From Sorangium aterium (GTDB taxonomy: Bacteria > Myxococcota_A > Polyangia > Polyangiales > Polyangiaceae): a stretch of DNA of 64,000 nucleotides. A model generated the notes under the pieces. That model was given only the letters and a program-made list of their open reading frames with translations, was not told where the DNA came from and did no database searches. Position numbers and translations under genes: made by a program. The stretch covers positions 186,001 to 250,000 of the forward strand of contig NZ_JAQNDK010000001.1 in assembly GCF_028368935.1 (NCBI RefSeq), given 5' to 3'. This document shows positions 54,869-63,169 of this stretch, piece by piece; the first letter of the stretch is position 1, and every line of letters starts with the position of its first letter.

Positions 54869-55681
54869 ATGAGCCAGGCCCGCCACACGAGCGCCGAGAT
54901 GGATGAGCTTGCCCACGCGGCGCAGCGCGATGGGTTCTGCCTCATCAAGAACCTCATTCCGAAGCGCCTGCTGCTCTCGTGGCGTGAGGCCTTCGCGCCG
55001 CTCCTCGACGCCCACATCGCGCGTGAGGGGCACCTCAAGAACCGGGGGCCGGGTCGCTATTACGTGACGCTCCCGTTCAGGGCCCCCTTCGCGGAGCCGC
55101 GCATCTACGAAGACGAGACGATCCTGGGCGTGGTGGAGCGCCTCGTCGGCGCCGACATGACCATGGTCCAGCTCGCGACCGACACCCCGCTCCTCGGGTC
55201 CGACTACCAGGATGTCCACCGCGACGCGCCGCCGCTCTTCCCCGAGACGGGGAAAGAGACGCCCGCGTTCCAGATCGCCGTCAACTTCCCCCTGGTCGAC
55301 GTCACCGCCGAGAACGGCCCGATCGAGATCGCCCGCGGCACACACATGCTCTCCAAGGCCGAGGGGATGCGGCGCCTCGAGCAGGGCGAGGTCGCGCTCG
55401 ATCCGATCCCCATGGAGCTCGGCGACGTCATGGTCCGCGACGTTCGCGGCCTCCACCGCGGAACCCCGAACCGCTCGCGCGAGCCGCGGCCCATGGTCGT
55501 CATCGGCTACAGCCGCCGCTGGCTCTTCCGCCCGGAGGTCTCGATCCGGGTGCCCCGCGAGAGCCTTTCCCACCTGTCGGAGCGGGCGAAGCGCATGCTC
55601 CGCTTCAATCCCATCATCGAGTCGCTCGCCGTGCGCGAGGAGACGGAGGAGACCGAGGTCTACCAGGCCTTCGCCTACTGA
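54869..55681 (+). CDS. Phytanoyl-CoA dioxygenase (PhyH) family protein
   Basis: 270 residues of the PhyH/ectoine-hydroxylase fold. The iron facial triad is visible: H-x-D in Q-D-V-H-R-D (His117, Asp119) and a distal His in VRGLHRGTPNRS (His196), with the following Arg for 2-oxoglutarate. N-terminal helices (QRDGFCLIKNLIPKRLL) are typical. It should be an Fe(II)/2-oxoglutarate oxygenase; the substrate is unknown. ATG 54869 is taken, a TTG four codons upstream being less likely. No operon partner. Confidence 0.82.
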   Translation: MSQARHTSAEMDELAHAAQRDGFCLIKNLIPKRLLLSWREAFAPLLDAHIAREGHLKNRGPGRYYVTLPFRAPFAEPRIYEDETILGVVERLVGADMTMVQLATDTPLLGSDYQDVHRDAPPLFPETGKETPAFQIAVNFPLVDVTAENGPIEIARGTHMLSKAEGMRRLEQGEVALDPIPMELGDVMVRDVRGLHRGTPNRSREPRPMVVIGYSRRWLFRPEVSIRVPRESLSHLSERAKRMLRFNPIIESLAVREETEETEVYQAFAY

Positions 55682-55712
55682 CGCGACGCCGCTCGCCCGG
55701 TGGGGGTGACGC

Positions 55713-56210
55713 TCACGCCGCCCCGAACTTCTCGTCCAGCTTGCTGAGCTGGCTCGTGAAGCCTTCCTTCTGCATCTCGGTGAACTCGGGGCTGTGCATG
55801 GTGTCGAGCAGCACCACCATCTTCACGCGGTCGCCGAGCTCCGTGAGCTCGACCTCGATGTCGGCCTCGTAGGACGGTACGCCGGGCAAGAAGTCGATCA
55901 CGTTGCGGAGCACGAGCCGACTCATGGGCCTCACCTCCGCGAAGGTGGAGGTCACGGCGTGCGAGGGCGGCTGGCCGATCTCCGCCATGGCGCGGACCAT
56001 CTCGGGCGTGGCGGCGATCATCTCGTAGCGCAGGGTGCCGCCCGGCCTCGCGTCGAGCTCCGCCACGGCGGCCCGAAAATTTCGCGGCCCCCACCAGGAC
56101 TCGAAGCCCTCGCGCGTGGTCCAGAGGTCCCAGACCTCCTGCAACGTGGCGCGGTAGGTGCGCTCGACTCTGACTTTTGATCGGGCCTGGACTTTGACTG
56201 CGCTGTTCAT
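55713..56210 (-). CDS. SRPBCC/AHSA1-like protein
   Basis: 165 residues. It starts with VRVERTYRATLQEVWDLWTTREGFESWWGPRNF, the signature of AHSA1-type START-like domains, and ends with GDRVKMVVLLDTMHSPEFTEMQKEGFTSQL. These proteins bind hydrophobic ligands; the activity is unknown. It overlaps the ArsR-family gene upstream by four bases (ATGA), an arrangement seen repeatedly in bacteria (ArsR-SRPBCC pairs), so it is probably controlled by that repressor. Confidence 0.85.
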   Translation of the reverse strand: MNSAVKVQARSKVRVERTYRATLQEVWDLWTTREGFESWWGPRNFRAAVAELDARPGGTLRYEMIAATPEMVRAMAEIGQPPSHAVTSTFAEVRPMSRLVLRNVIDFLPGVPSYEADIEVELTELGDRVKMVVLLDTMHSPEFTEMQKEGFTSQLSKLDEKFGAA

Positions 56211-56572
56211 GATCGCTTTCTCCTGGTTGGGCCGTCTTGAGTGGCCGGGGTCTTCTGAGCTGACGCGCGCTTCTTCTCGAGCGCTGCACCGAAACGATCG
56301 AGCCGCTCCTCCCAGAGCTGCCGGTAGCGGCCGAGCCAGTCCTCGAGCTCGCGGAAAGGCTCGGGACGAAGGGAGTAGAGGCGCCGCTGCCCGTCGGGCC
56401 GCATCGAGACGAAGCCTGAGTCCGAGAGGATGCGCAGGTGCCGCGACACGCCCGACTGGTGGATGCCGGCCTTCTCCACGACCTCGGCCACCTGCTGCTC
56501 GCCAGAAACGAGAGCCTCGACGATGCGGCGGCGCGTGGGGTCGGCCAGGGCCTGGAAGACGTCCAGTTGCAT
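56207..56572 (-). CDS. ArsR-family winged-helix repressor
   Basis: 121 residues. ADPTRRRIVEALVSGEQQVAEVVEKAGIHQSGVSRHLRILSDSGFV, with the beta-wing GQRRLYSL, is the ArsR HTH. The Arg/Lys-rich tail (R-R-K-R-S) is unusual. No metal-binding Cys motif (ELCVCDL) is present, so this is the non-metal SdpR-like type commonly paired with SRPBCC proteins. It is the first gene of the operon and probably autoregulates through the palindrome at 56581. Confidence 0.88.
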   Translation of the reverse strand: MQLDVFQALADPTRRRIVEALVSGEQQVAEVVEKAGIHQSGVSRHLRILSDSGFVSMRPDGQRRLYSLRPEPFRELEDWLGRYRQLWEERLDRFGAALEKKRASAQKTPATQDGPTRRKRS

Positions 56573-56580
56573 GTCGAAAC

Positions 56581-56600
56581 ATATACACCACGGTGCATAC
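56581..56600. promoter_or_regulatory. Palindrome upstream of the ArsR gene, candidate operator
   Basis: ATATACACC-AC-GGTGCATAC forms a 9-bp inverted repeat with two mismatches, eight bases before the ATG. It is AT-richer than the surrounding DNA and at the expected position for an autorepressor site. There is no direct evidence of binding. Confidence 0.45.
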
Positions 56601-56872
56601 GTCGGTCAAGCGCGATCGCCCGCGGGGCTGCGCGCGCGGCCGGACGTTGCCGGCCCGCGTGGAGCGCGCGTCGCGCGCGGCCAGCAAAACGTTCAAAACG
56701 TACGAATCCCTGATCCGCGGACAAGAACCCACAGCTCCAGCGGGATCACTCGTTTGAGCAATGTTATCCACACCACGCCGACAGGTATCCACGAGTCGCT
56801 CAAGACGTCATTCGAGGGATGTTCGACCAAACCCCGCCGGCGTATACTGCGCGTTTCGGAGGTTTCGTTCCC

Positions 56873-58300
56873 ATGTCCACCCCTTCTCGATCCCAGATGA
56901 ACGGCACCTTCACACTGCACAGCGCCGTTCTCCTCTCCCTCGCTCTGACCGATTATTCGTGCAACTCCACAGGCCCGGGCTCAGGCTCCGGCGCCTCCAC
57001 GAGCGCGAGCTCGGCCGCGTCCGGCTCCGGAGGCTCCGCGAGCTCCGCCGCCTCCGGCGCCGGCGGCTCCACAACTTCGGGCTCCAGCGCGTCCGGCGCC
57101 GGCGGCTCCACAACTTCGAGCTCCAGCGCGTCCAGCGCCGGCGGCTCCACGAGCTCCGCCGCCTCCGGCACCGGCGGCTCCACGAGCTCGATCTCCGCTG
57201 GCTCCGGCACCGGCGCCGGGGGCGCAGCGGGCGACATGCCGAACCACATCGCCGCCGGTGGGCAACACACCTGCGCCGTGCTCTCCGATACCACGGTGCG
57301 GTGCTGGGGCGCAGGCAACGCGAGCCAGCTCGGCCAGGGACGCTCCGGAGACTCGAGCGTTGCCCTCGCCGTTCCGGGCGTCACCGGCGTCGTCCAGATA
57401 GGGCTCGGGTACGAGTTCACGTGCGTACGCACGAACGCGGCCGCCGCGAGCTGCTGGGGGGCGAATCCGAGCGGCGCGCTCGGCAACGGCGGGACGGCCA
57501 TCGAGCCGTCGCCGGCGCCGGTCGCTCTCGCCGGCGTCGAGCGCCTCGGCGACTTCGCGCTCGGCCACTGGCACAACTGCGTGATCCATGGCGGCGGCAC
57601 GCTCTCCTGCTCGGGCGACAACTCCCGCGGGCAGCTCGGGCTCGGCCATGTCGACATGAACGACCACCCGACGCCGACAGCGCTCTCGGTCAACGGCGTC
57701 GAGCGGCTCGCGCTCGGCTATTTTCATACCTGCGCGGCGAGCGACGACGGTTCGGTACATTGCTGGGGCTCCAACGGCTGGGGCGAGGTCGGCAACGGCA
57801 CGTTCAGCGACGAGCCGGTGCCGACACCGACGCTCGTCAGCGGGATCGACCATCCGCTGCAGCTCGCGGCCGGCCAGCAGTTCTCATGTGCCCTGCTCCA
57901 GAGCCGTCGTGTCACGTGCTGGGGCGACAATCGGAACGGTCAGCTCGGTGACGGCAGCACCGTATTCCACACGGCGCCCACGACGATCGAGGGCCTCACC
58001 GACGTCGTGCAGATCGCGGCGGGGCGCAAGCACACGTGCGCGGTAAAGTCCGACGGAACTCTCTGGTGCTGGGGTCGCAACGACGTTGGTCAGCTCGGCG
58101 ACGGCACGCAAACGGAGCGGCACATGCCGACCCAGATCACGGACCTCGAGGGCGTCGTCGAGGTCGCGCTCGGCGATCTGCACACCTGCGCGCTCGTCGA
58201 CGCCGGTGCGATCCGCTGCTTCGGCTCGAACTCGAACGGGCAGCTCGGCGATGGAACGATGATGGATCGAAGCAGCCCGACCGACGTGGTGTGGCCGTAG
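56873..58300 (+). CDS. Secreted RCC1-repeat protein
   Basis: 475 residues. The start (ATG 56873, GGAGG eleven bases upstream) leads into a short hydrophobic run and a ~95-residue linker of Ala/Ser/Gly repeats (GAGGSTTS-like). The rest is seven RCC1-type blades, each with a pattern 'H(T/S/N)Ca... C-W/S-G...xGQLG': GQHTCAVLSDTTVRCWGAGN, YEFTCVRTNAAAASCWGANP, HWHNCVIHGGGTLSCSGDN, YFHTCAASDDGSVHCWGSN, QQFSCALLQSRRVTCWGDN, RKHTCAVKSDGTLWCWGRN, and DLHTCALVDAGAIRCFGSN. Paired cysteines in each blade suggest disulphides in an exported protein. The binding partner is unknown. Confidence 0.85.
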   Translation: MSTPSRSQMNGTFTLHSAVLLSLALTDYSCNSTGPGSGSGASTSASSAASGSGGSASSAASGAGGSTTSGSSASGAGGSTTSSSSASSAGGSTSSAASGTGGSTSSISAGSGTGAGGAAGDMPNHIAAGGQHTCAVLSDTTVRCWGAGNASQLGQGRSGDSSVALAVPGVTGVVQIGLGYEFTCVRTNAAAASCWGANPSGALGNGGTAIEPSPAPVALAGVERLGDFALGHWHNCVIHGGGTLSCSGDNSRGQLGLGHVDMNDHPTPTALSVNGVERLALGYFHTCAASDDGSVHCWGSNGWGEVGNGTFSDEPVPTPTLVSGIDHPLQLAAGQQFSCALLQSRRVTCWGDNRNGQLGDGSTVFHTAPTTIEGLTDVVQIAAGRKHTCAVKSDGTLWCWGRNDVGQLGDGTQTERHMPTQITDLEGVVEVALGDLHTCALVDAGAIRCFGSNSNGQLGDGTMMDRSSPTDVVWP

Positions 58301-58495
58301 CCGCGGAAGCGCGTCCGTCCGTCCGCCAGGGACCTCCTAAATCATTGAATAGACAGCGCTTTCATGTCACCACTGGCCAGCGAAAGAAAAAATTCGCCGG
58401 CGTGTCGATCCGGCCCCGGCTCGTTCGTCGCCACTTCAGAAGGACGGTCGTCACGAGGGTCGCAGGCGATGCCTGCGCCGGAAGGAGTTGCGCTC

Positions 58496-59161
58496 ATGTC
58501 GAGGCTTCGGGTAAACGCGTTTTCGATCTCGATCGACGGTCATGGCGCCGGTCCCGGCCAGGATCTGGCCAATCCGATGGGTGTCGGAGGGATGGCGCTG
58601 CACCAGTGGGTCCTAGGCACGAAGACGTTCCAGAAGATGCACGCCGACTTCGCTGGCTCGCTGATCGGCGACACCGTCGGCCGAGCAGGCGTCGACGACG
58701 ACTTCGCCGCGCGCGGCTTCGAGAACCTCGGCGCCTGGATCATGGGCCGCAACATGTTCGGGCCGCAGCGGGGCCCCTGGCCCGACGACGGTTGGCAGGG
58801 ATGGTGGGGCAAGAACCCGCCCTACCACGTGCCCGTCTTCGTGCTCACGCACCACGCTCGTGAGTCCTTCACCATGGAGGGCGGAACGACATTCCACTTC
58901 GTGACCGAAGGCATCCACGCCGCGCTGAAGCGCGCGAAGGAGGCGGCCCAGGGCAAGGATATCCGGCTCGGCGGCGGCGTCGCCGCCGTTCGGCAGTACC
59001 TCACCGCGGGGCTGATCGACGAGCTCCACCTCGCGATCTCCCCCGTGCTCCTCGGCCGGGGCGAGCACCTCCTCGCCGGCATCGATACGGTGAGCCTCGG
59101 CTATCGATGCACGGAGCACGCGTCCACGGACCACGCCACCCACGTCGTCCTGACGAAGTAG
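58496..59161 (+). CDS. RibD C-terminal/dihydrofolate-reductase-like protein
   Basis: 221 residues of the bacterial DHFR-like (RibD_C) group: M-S-R-L-R-V-N-A-F-S-I-S-I-D-G at the start, F-E-N-L-G-A-W-I-M-G-R-N-M-F (the conserved 'xxLGaxvmGRrty'), PVFVLTHHARES, the NADPH loop I-R-L-G-G-G-V-A-A-V-R-Q-Y-L and DELHLAISPVLLGRGEHLL. It is likely a small NADPH-dependent reductase; the substrate is unknown. ATG 58496 follows GAAGGAG at nine bases. It follows the RCC1 gene by 195 bases. Confidence 0.82.
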   Translation: MSRLRVNAFSISIDGHGAGPGQDLANPMGVGGMALHQWVLGTKTFQKMHADFAGSLIGDTVGRAGVDDDFAARGFENLGAWIMGRNMFGPQRGPWPDDGWQGWWGKNPPYHVPVFVLTHHARESFTMEGGTTFHFVTEGIHAALKRAKEAAQGKDIRLGGGVAAVRQYLTAGLIDELHLAISPVLLGRGEHLLAGIDTVSLGYRCTEHASTDHATHVVLTK

Positions 59162-59221
59162 CTTGATACCAAGGGAGAAGAGCTCCTTCGTGAATCCACC
59201 CGGCGCGGGTGGGAAGATGCG

Positions 59222-59246
59222 GCGCCGCCGCACAGGAGGGCGGCGC
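59222..59246 (+). terminator. Hairpin after the DHFR-like gene
   Basis: GCGCCGCC pairs with GGCGGCGC around a nine-base loop, about 60 bases beyond the stop codon. No T-run. Confidence 0.5.
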
Positions 59247-59331
59247 GCGAGCTGCGGAGGCGCGCTCCGGCTCGCGGTGCGGCGCGCATTCACGTTGACG
59301 CCATATCCGTACAACGCTATCGCACCGCCCC

Positions 59332-60141
59332 ATGAATGGATACAGGTCGAAGGCATTGACGGCGATTCTGCTCCTCTCGTGCGCGGCGCCGCTCGGCTGC
59401 GGCGCGTTCATCGCGTCGCTCGGCCCCGAGGAGAAGGCTCAGCTCGACGAGTTCGCGAGGAGGTACAACGAGACGTCCGCCGCGTCGAAGAAGAGCCTCG
59501 ACACGAACGAGGCGTATTTCAACGCGATCATCGTGGCCGCGAGCTGTGCGGACAAGACCAAGCTGGCGGTGGGCAACGAGTGGATGACCGAGACCGTGGA
59601 CGGGAAGATGTACGTGGAGCAGGCGCGTGACAAATGCGCCGAGATGCTGACGGCGCTCCGCAAGAAGGACTCGGGAGAGCAGGGCTGCGGCTATGCCTCG
59701 CTCCGCGTGGAAGGCGGACAGCAGCGCCCCGGCATGGACTGGACAACCACCGTGAGCGGCGCCCTGAACTTCGGTACGAACGAGCGGACGAACCTCCGCG
59801 CCCAGGACGACGGCTCGCGCGAGCTCACGGCGTGCGACAAGGTGCCGGAGAAGGGCACGGCGCCTGCTCCCATCTGGAGGCCGGACCTCGTCAAGGAGGC
59901 CGAAAGGATGTGCGGGGAAGGCGCGATCATCCTCTACACGGGCACGGATTGGAAGACGAACGAGGCGTCGTCGACCGACGGGGACCACTACCTGACACGC
60001 TACCTCGACGCGGAGTGCTGGTACCCGAAGGGGACGGTCGGCAAGGACTACAAGGTGCCGGTGGACTGCGAATCTGGCGACACGCCGCCCGAGCCCAATA
60101 AGTCGTGCGTCACGTCGGCCGGGAAGCTCGTGGTGAGGTGA
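59332..60141 (+). CDS. Secreted/lipoprotein of unknown function
   Basis: 269 residues. The signal sequence (K-A-L-T-A-I-L-L-L-S-C-A-A-P-L-G-C) contains a lipobox at APLGC. The mature part has eight or so cysteines (AASCAD, KCAEM, GCGY, ACDK, MCGE, ECW, DCE, SCV), suggesting a disulphide-stabilised extracytoplasmic fold. The N-terminal part is helical (KAQLDEFARRYNETSAASKKSLDTNEAYF), the C-terminal part beta-rich with two D-W-x-T segments. No family is recognised. Confidence 0.65.
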   Translation: MNGYRSKALTAILLLSCAAPLGCGAFIASLGPEEKAQLDEFARRYNETSAASKKSLDTNEAYFNAIIVAASCADKTKLAVGNEWMTETVDGKMYVEQARDKCAEMLTALRKKDSGEQGCGYASLRVEGGQQRPGMDWTTTVSGALNFGTNERTNLRAQDDGSRELTACDKVPEKGTAPAPIWRPDLVKEAERMCGEGAIILYTGTDWKTNEASSTDGDHYLTRYLDAECWYPKGTVGKDYKVPVDCESGDTPPEPNKSCVTSAGKLVVR

Positions 60142-60203
60142 AATCGCCCTCGGCCGCCGCCGGCCTGAATTGAAATCTCAAACAGGCGCCCTCACGAAGC
60201 CGG

Positions 60204-61622
60204 CTAGCCCTCGTCGACCCCCGCGCGCACGGCTCTCGTGATCACGAGGCCGCGCCGGGGATGCCCTGCCGTCCATTCATTGAGGCGCAAGAGCTCTCCC
60301 CCCGCGACCCGCTCCCGCCCGTCCGGGCCCGTGACCGTCGCCGGCGCGGCGTGCAGCACCAGCGCGACCTGGACCGCAGGGCTCGGCCGCGGCCGCGACG
60401 CGAGGGTCGCATCGAGCGCGCGCGCCGCCCCGACCAGCCGGGCCCGGGCGGCGCGGCTGCCCTCCGGATCGCCGGGGAGCGTCGTCGCGCCGACAAGCAC
60501 CCCGCCGCCGTCGACCAGCGTGACCAGGCCCGCCCCGGCCACGGCGCGCCGCGCCGCCGCGAGCACCGCCTCGGCGTCGTCGAAGGCCGCCTCGTCGAGC
60601 TCTTCCTCTCCCTCGATCTGCACCGCGACGTGCAGCGCCGCCGCCGGGCAGACGCGGGCCTCGTCCCTCGCGGCGAGCAGCGCCGCGCGGAGATCCGCGA
60701 GGAGCTCGGCGACGCCCGGGTAGCGCGCGTCCGGGGACTTCTCGAGGCAGCGCGCGATCGCGGCGTCGAAGGCCCGCGGCACGGTCACGAGATCGCCCGC
60801 CCGGGGCGGCGGCGCGAAGAGCTGGAGCTCCTCGAGCTCGACGATGTTGTCGGCGTGGAACGCGGGCTGCCCGGTGAGCAGCTCGTAGAGCAAGAGGCCG
60901 AGCGCGTAGACGTCTGTCCGCGCGTCGACGGGGCGGCCGGCGATCTGCTCGGGGGCCATGCTGCCTGGCGTCCCGAGCACGCTGCTCTGCGTGAAGATCG
61001 GCCCGCGGCCGAGCCGCTCGGGCTCCAGCAGCTTGGCGATCCCGAAGTCGACGAGCCGCGTCGTGAACCACCCGTCCCTCGGGATCGCCATGACGTTCTG
61101 CGCCTTGACGTCGCGGTGGACGATGCCCACCGCGTGCGCGGCGGAGAGCGCGCCGCCGACCTCCTCGAGCACGGCGAGCGCCTCGGCGGCCGAGAACGCG
61201 CCGCGCGCGCGGAGCTCCTGCTTCAGCGTGCGGCCCTCGATCCATTCCATCGCGATGTAGGGCCTGCCGTCCGGCAGGTCGCCCACGCCGACGCTCGCCA
61301 CGATGTGCGGGTGCGCGAGGCCCCGGAGGGCCGCGGCCTCTTGCTGAAATCGCTCAAGGATACGCGTACTTGCGGCGAGCCGGCGCCGGAGGACCTTGAG
61401 CGCGACGGGCCGGCCCGTTCCGATCTGCGTGGCCAGGTAGACCACGGCGAAGCCCCCGTGGCTCCGCGCCGCCTCCACAAGGAATTCCCCGGCGAGGGTG
61501 CCGGGAGCGAGGTCGTCGGGCGCGCCCGGCTCCTCGTCGAGGAGCGTGGAGGCGGGGTCGAGGGATCGGGTCGGTGCGGTCACTGCATCGCCGAGATCGC
61601 AGCAGCTGGCCCGAGAGCGCAA
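60204..61622 (-). CDS. Hanks-type serine/threonine protein kinase
   Basis: 472 residues (459 if GTG 61583 is the start, which is equally plausible). The kinase domain (~residues 40-300) has a Gly-rich loop S-H-G-G-F-A-V-V, VALKVL (Lys), HRDVKAQNVMA (catalytic loop), LVDFGIAKLLEP (DFG), GTPGSMAPEQIAG and a DVYALGLLLYELLTG segment, so it should be active. The C-terminal ~170 residues contain a guanylate-cyclase-like or sensor-like fold (VCPAAALHVAVQIEGEEELDEAAFDDAEAVL) without transmembrane helix. It could phosphorylate partners of the FHA activator at 48340. Confidence 0.88.
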   Translation of the reverse strand: MRSRASCCDLGDAVTAPTRSLDPASTLLDEEPGAPDDLAPGTLAGEFLVEAARSHGGFAVVYLATQIGTGRPVALKVLRRRLAASTRILERFQQEAAALRGLAHPHIVASVGVGDLPDGRPYIAMEWIEGRTLKQELRARGAFSAAEALAVLEEVGGALSAAHAVGIVHRDVKAQNVMAIPRDGWFTTRLVDFGIAKLLEPERLGRGPIFTQSSVLGTPGSMAPEQIAGRPVDARTDVYALGLLLYELLTGQPAFHADNIVELEELQLFAPPPRAGDLVTVPRAFDAAIARCLEKSPDARYPGVAELLADLRAALLAARDEARVCPAAALHVAVQIEGEEELDEAAFDDAEAVLAAARRAVAGAGLVTLVDGGGVLVGATTLPGDPEGSRAARARLVGAARALDATLASRPRPSPAVQVALVLHAAPATVTGPDGRERVAGGELLRLNEWTAGHPRRGLVITRAVRAGVDEG

Positions 61623-61679
61623 GCCCCACGGTGGCGCTTCGGAGCGCGGCTCCGGCCGGGCGACCGCCGGACGGCAATC

Positions 61680-62954
61680 TCACGGCTTCTTCGGCCCGCT
61701 GAGCTGCGTCGGAACGGCCTTGCGCTGGGCGGGAAGACCATCCATGGGAGGAGGGTCCCCCTTGGGGACGCGAATGATGGGATCCGGCGGCTGCCTGGCG
61801 ATGACGGGCGGCTGGCGAACGGCGACCGGGCCCGAGCCGTTCTCGTTGAGCTCCTGGCACCCCTTGGGGCCGAAGACATCACACGGCTGGCGCAGGTACA
61901 CGGTCACGGGGTTCATCCACCGCTTGGCGTCGCCGGCTTCGCCGGTGCAGGGGCCCGTGTACGTCCCGTCGACCGGCGCTCCCTCGCAGACGTTTGCGCG
62001 CCCCATCTCTGCAGCCCCGGGCACGCTAGCCGCGTAGCTCTGGCACGCGCCGACATGCTTCGCGAGGCACCCCGGCTGACCTCCCCCCGTGGATCTGGCA
62101 CACACGCGCCGCTGCATGTAAATGGTGTCGTCGTACTGCGGGCCCGCGGCGTGCTCTTGCGGATGACAGACGAACGCCTCCTTGTAGATCATATCGTCGA
62201 GGTGCGCTGTGGTCAGGCTCGGTCGGACGATCTTGCCCGCGACCAACGTGACCTCGAAATCCGTGTTGAGCGCGCTCGCATTGAAGATGTTGCCGAAGAA
62301 CGCGCCCTCCCGCCAGGGATAATTCGTCTTCTCCGCCGCATCCACCTGGAGCATCCTGGTCGTCCCTGGCTTGTCCGAGGGCACACGTCCGCGAGCCGAG
62401 ATATTGACCCGCACGCCGAAGGCGTTGTTCTTGGCGAGCAGGCAGGCCGAGACCAGCTCCTGGCAGCTCGCCCTCGTGGCGTTATGCGCCTTGTCCCGCT
62501 CGGGCCACAGCGGATCAGCCCACGCAGGGCAGAGCCCCATGGATCCGGAATAAGAGAGAGGGCTGTCGGGCTGCGCGCGCGCAGCGCGCTCCTCCGCCGT
62601 CGGGGCCCATGCTCCCTCGTACGCCGGCGGGGTCCACTCGACGCGCTGTTTCGTGGCGAGGGCACACGCGACGAGATCCTTCATCACATCGCGCGCCCAG
62701 GGGTCGAGCAGGGCGTCATGGAGGGGGCCGGCGGCGAACGACGCGGTCGTCAGCGGATTGCGGTCGAGCGCCAGGAGGCTCTGCCGGTTGGTCGTCAGCA
62801 GGTTGTGGCCCAGGTGGTCGAGCGTCAGGTGGTTGGCGATCACCATGAGCGGCACGGGGACCGCGCTGTTCGCGCTCGTGGCGCTGGCCGCGAGCACGAT
62901 GCCCGCGGTCAGCGACAGGGTGGCCACTCCGAGACAAGCCGTTCGTCGATTCAT
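61680..62954 (-). CDS. Secreted protein of unknown function
   Basis: 424 residues with a Sec signal (T-A-C-L-G-V-A-T-L-S-L-T-A-G-I-V-L-A-A-S-A). The mature protein is Cys-containing (CALATKQ, LCPAWAD, SCQELVSACLLA, VCHP, VCARS, GCLAK, ACQSY, NVCEG, PCTGE, CDVFGPKGC) and ends in a Pro-rich tail (RQPPVIARQPPDPIIRV). No domain is recognised. Comparable Cys-rich secreted proteins of this length are common in the order and unnamed. AAAGGGG precedes ATG 62954. Confidence 0.65.
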   Translation of the reverse strand: MNRRTACLGVATLSLTAGIVLAASATSANSAVPVPLMVIANHLTLDHLGHNLLTTNRQSLLALDRNPLTTASFAAGPLHDALLDPWARDVMKDLVACALATKQRVEWTPPAYEGAWAPTAEERAARAQPDSPLSYSGSMGLCPAWADPLWPERDKAHNATRASCQELVSACLLAKNNAFGVRVNISARGRVPSDKPGTTRMLQVDAAEKTNYPWREGAFFGNIFNASALNTDFEVTLVAGKIVRPSLTTAHLDDMIYKEAFVCHPQEHAAGPQYDDTIYMQRRVCARSTGGGQPGCLAKHVGACQSYAASVPGAAEMGRANVCEGAPVDGTYTGPCTGEAGDAKRWMNPVTVYLRQPCDVFGPKGCQELNENGSGPVAVRQPPVIARQPPDPIIRVPKGDPPPMDGLPAQRKAVPTQLSGPKKP

Positions 62955-63169
62955 CGTTGCCCCTTTCCGGTCATCGAGTCGGAAGCACGTCTAAAGCAGG
63001 TCTTGGACACGTCAGCTGCACGTCCACGTCAAAGCACGCCTCGCGCCACGCCGATCGGCCCCGGGAACGCGGGCTCTCCTCTCCGTGGGCCGGGCGCGAT
63101 GTGGCGCGCGCCGCGACAGCCGGCGGGGGCCTGTCGCCTGGGCGGCGACAGAGGTCGTCGGGCGGCCGC

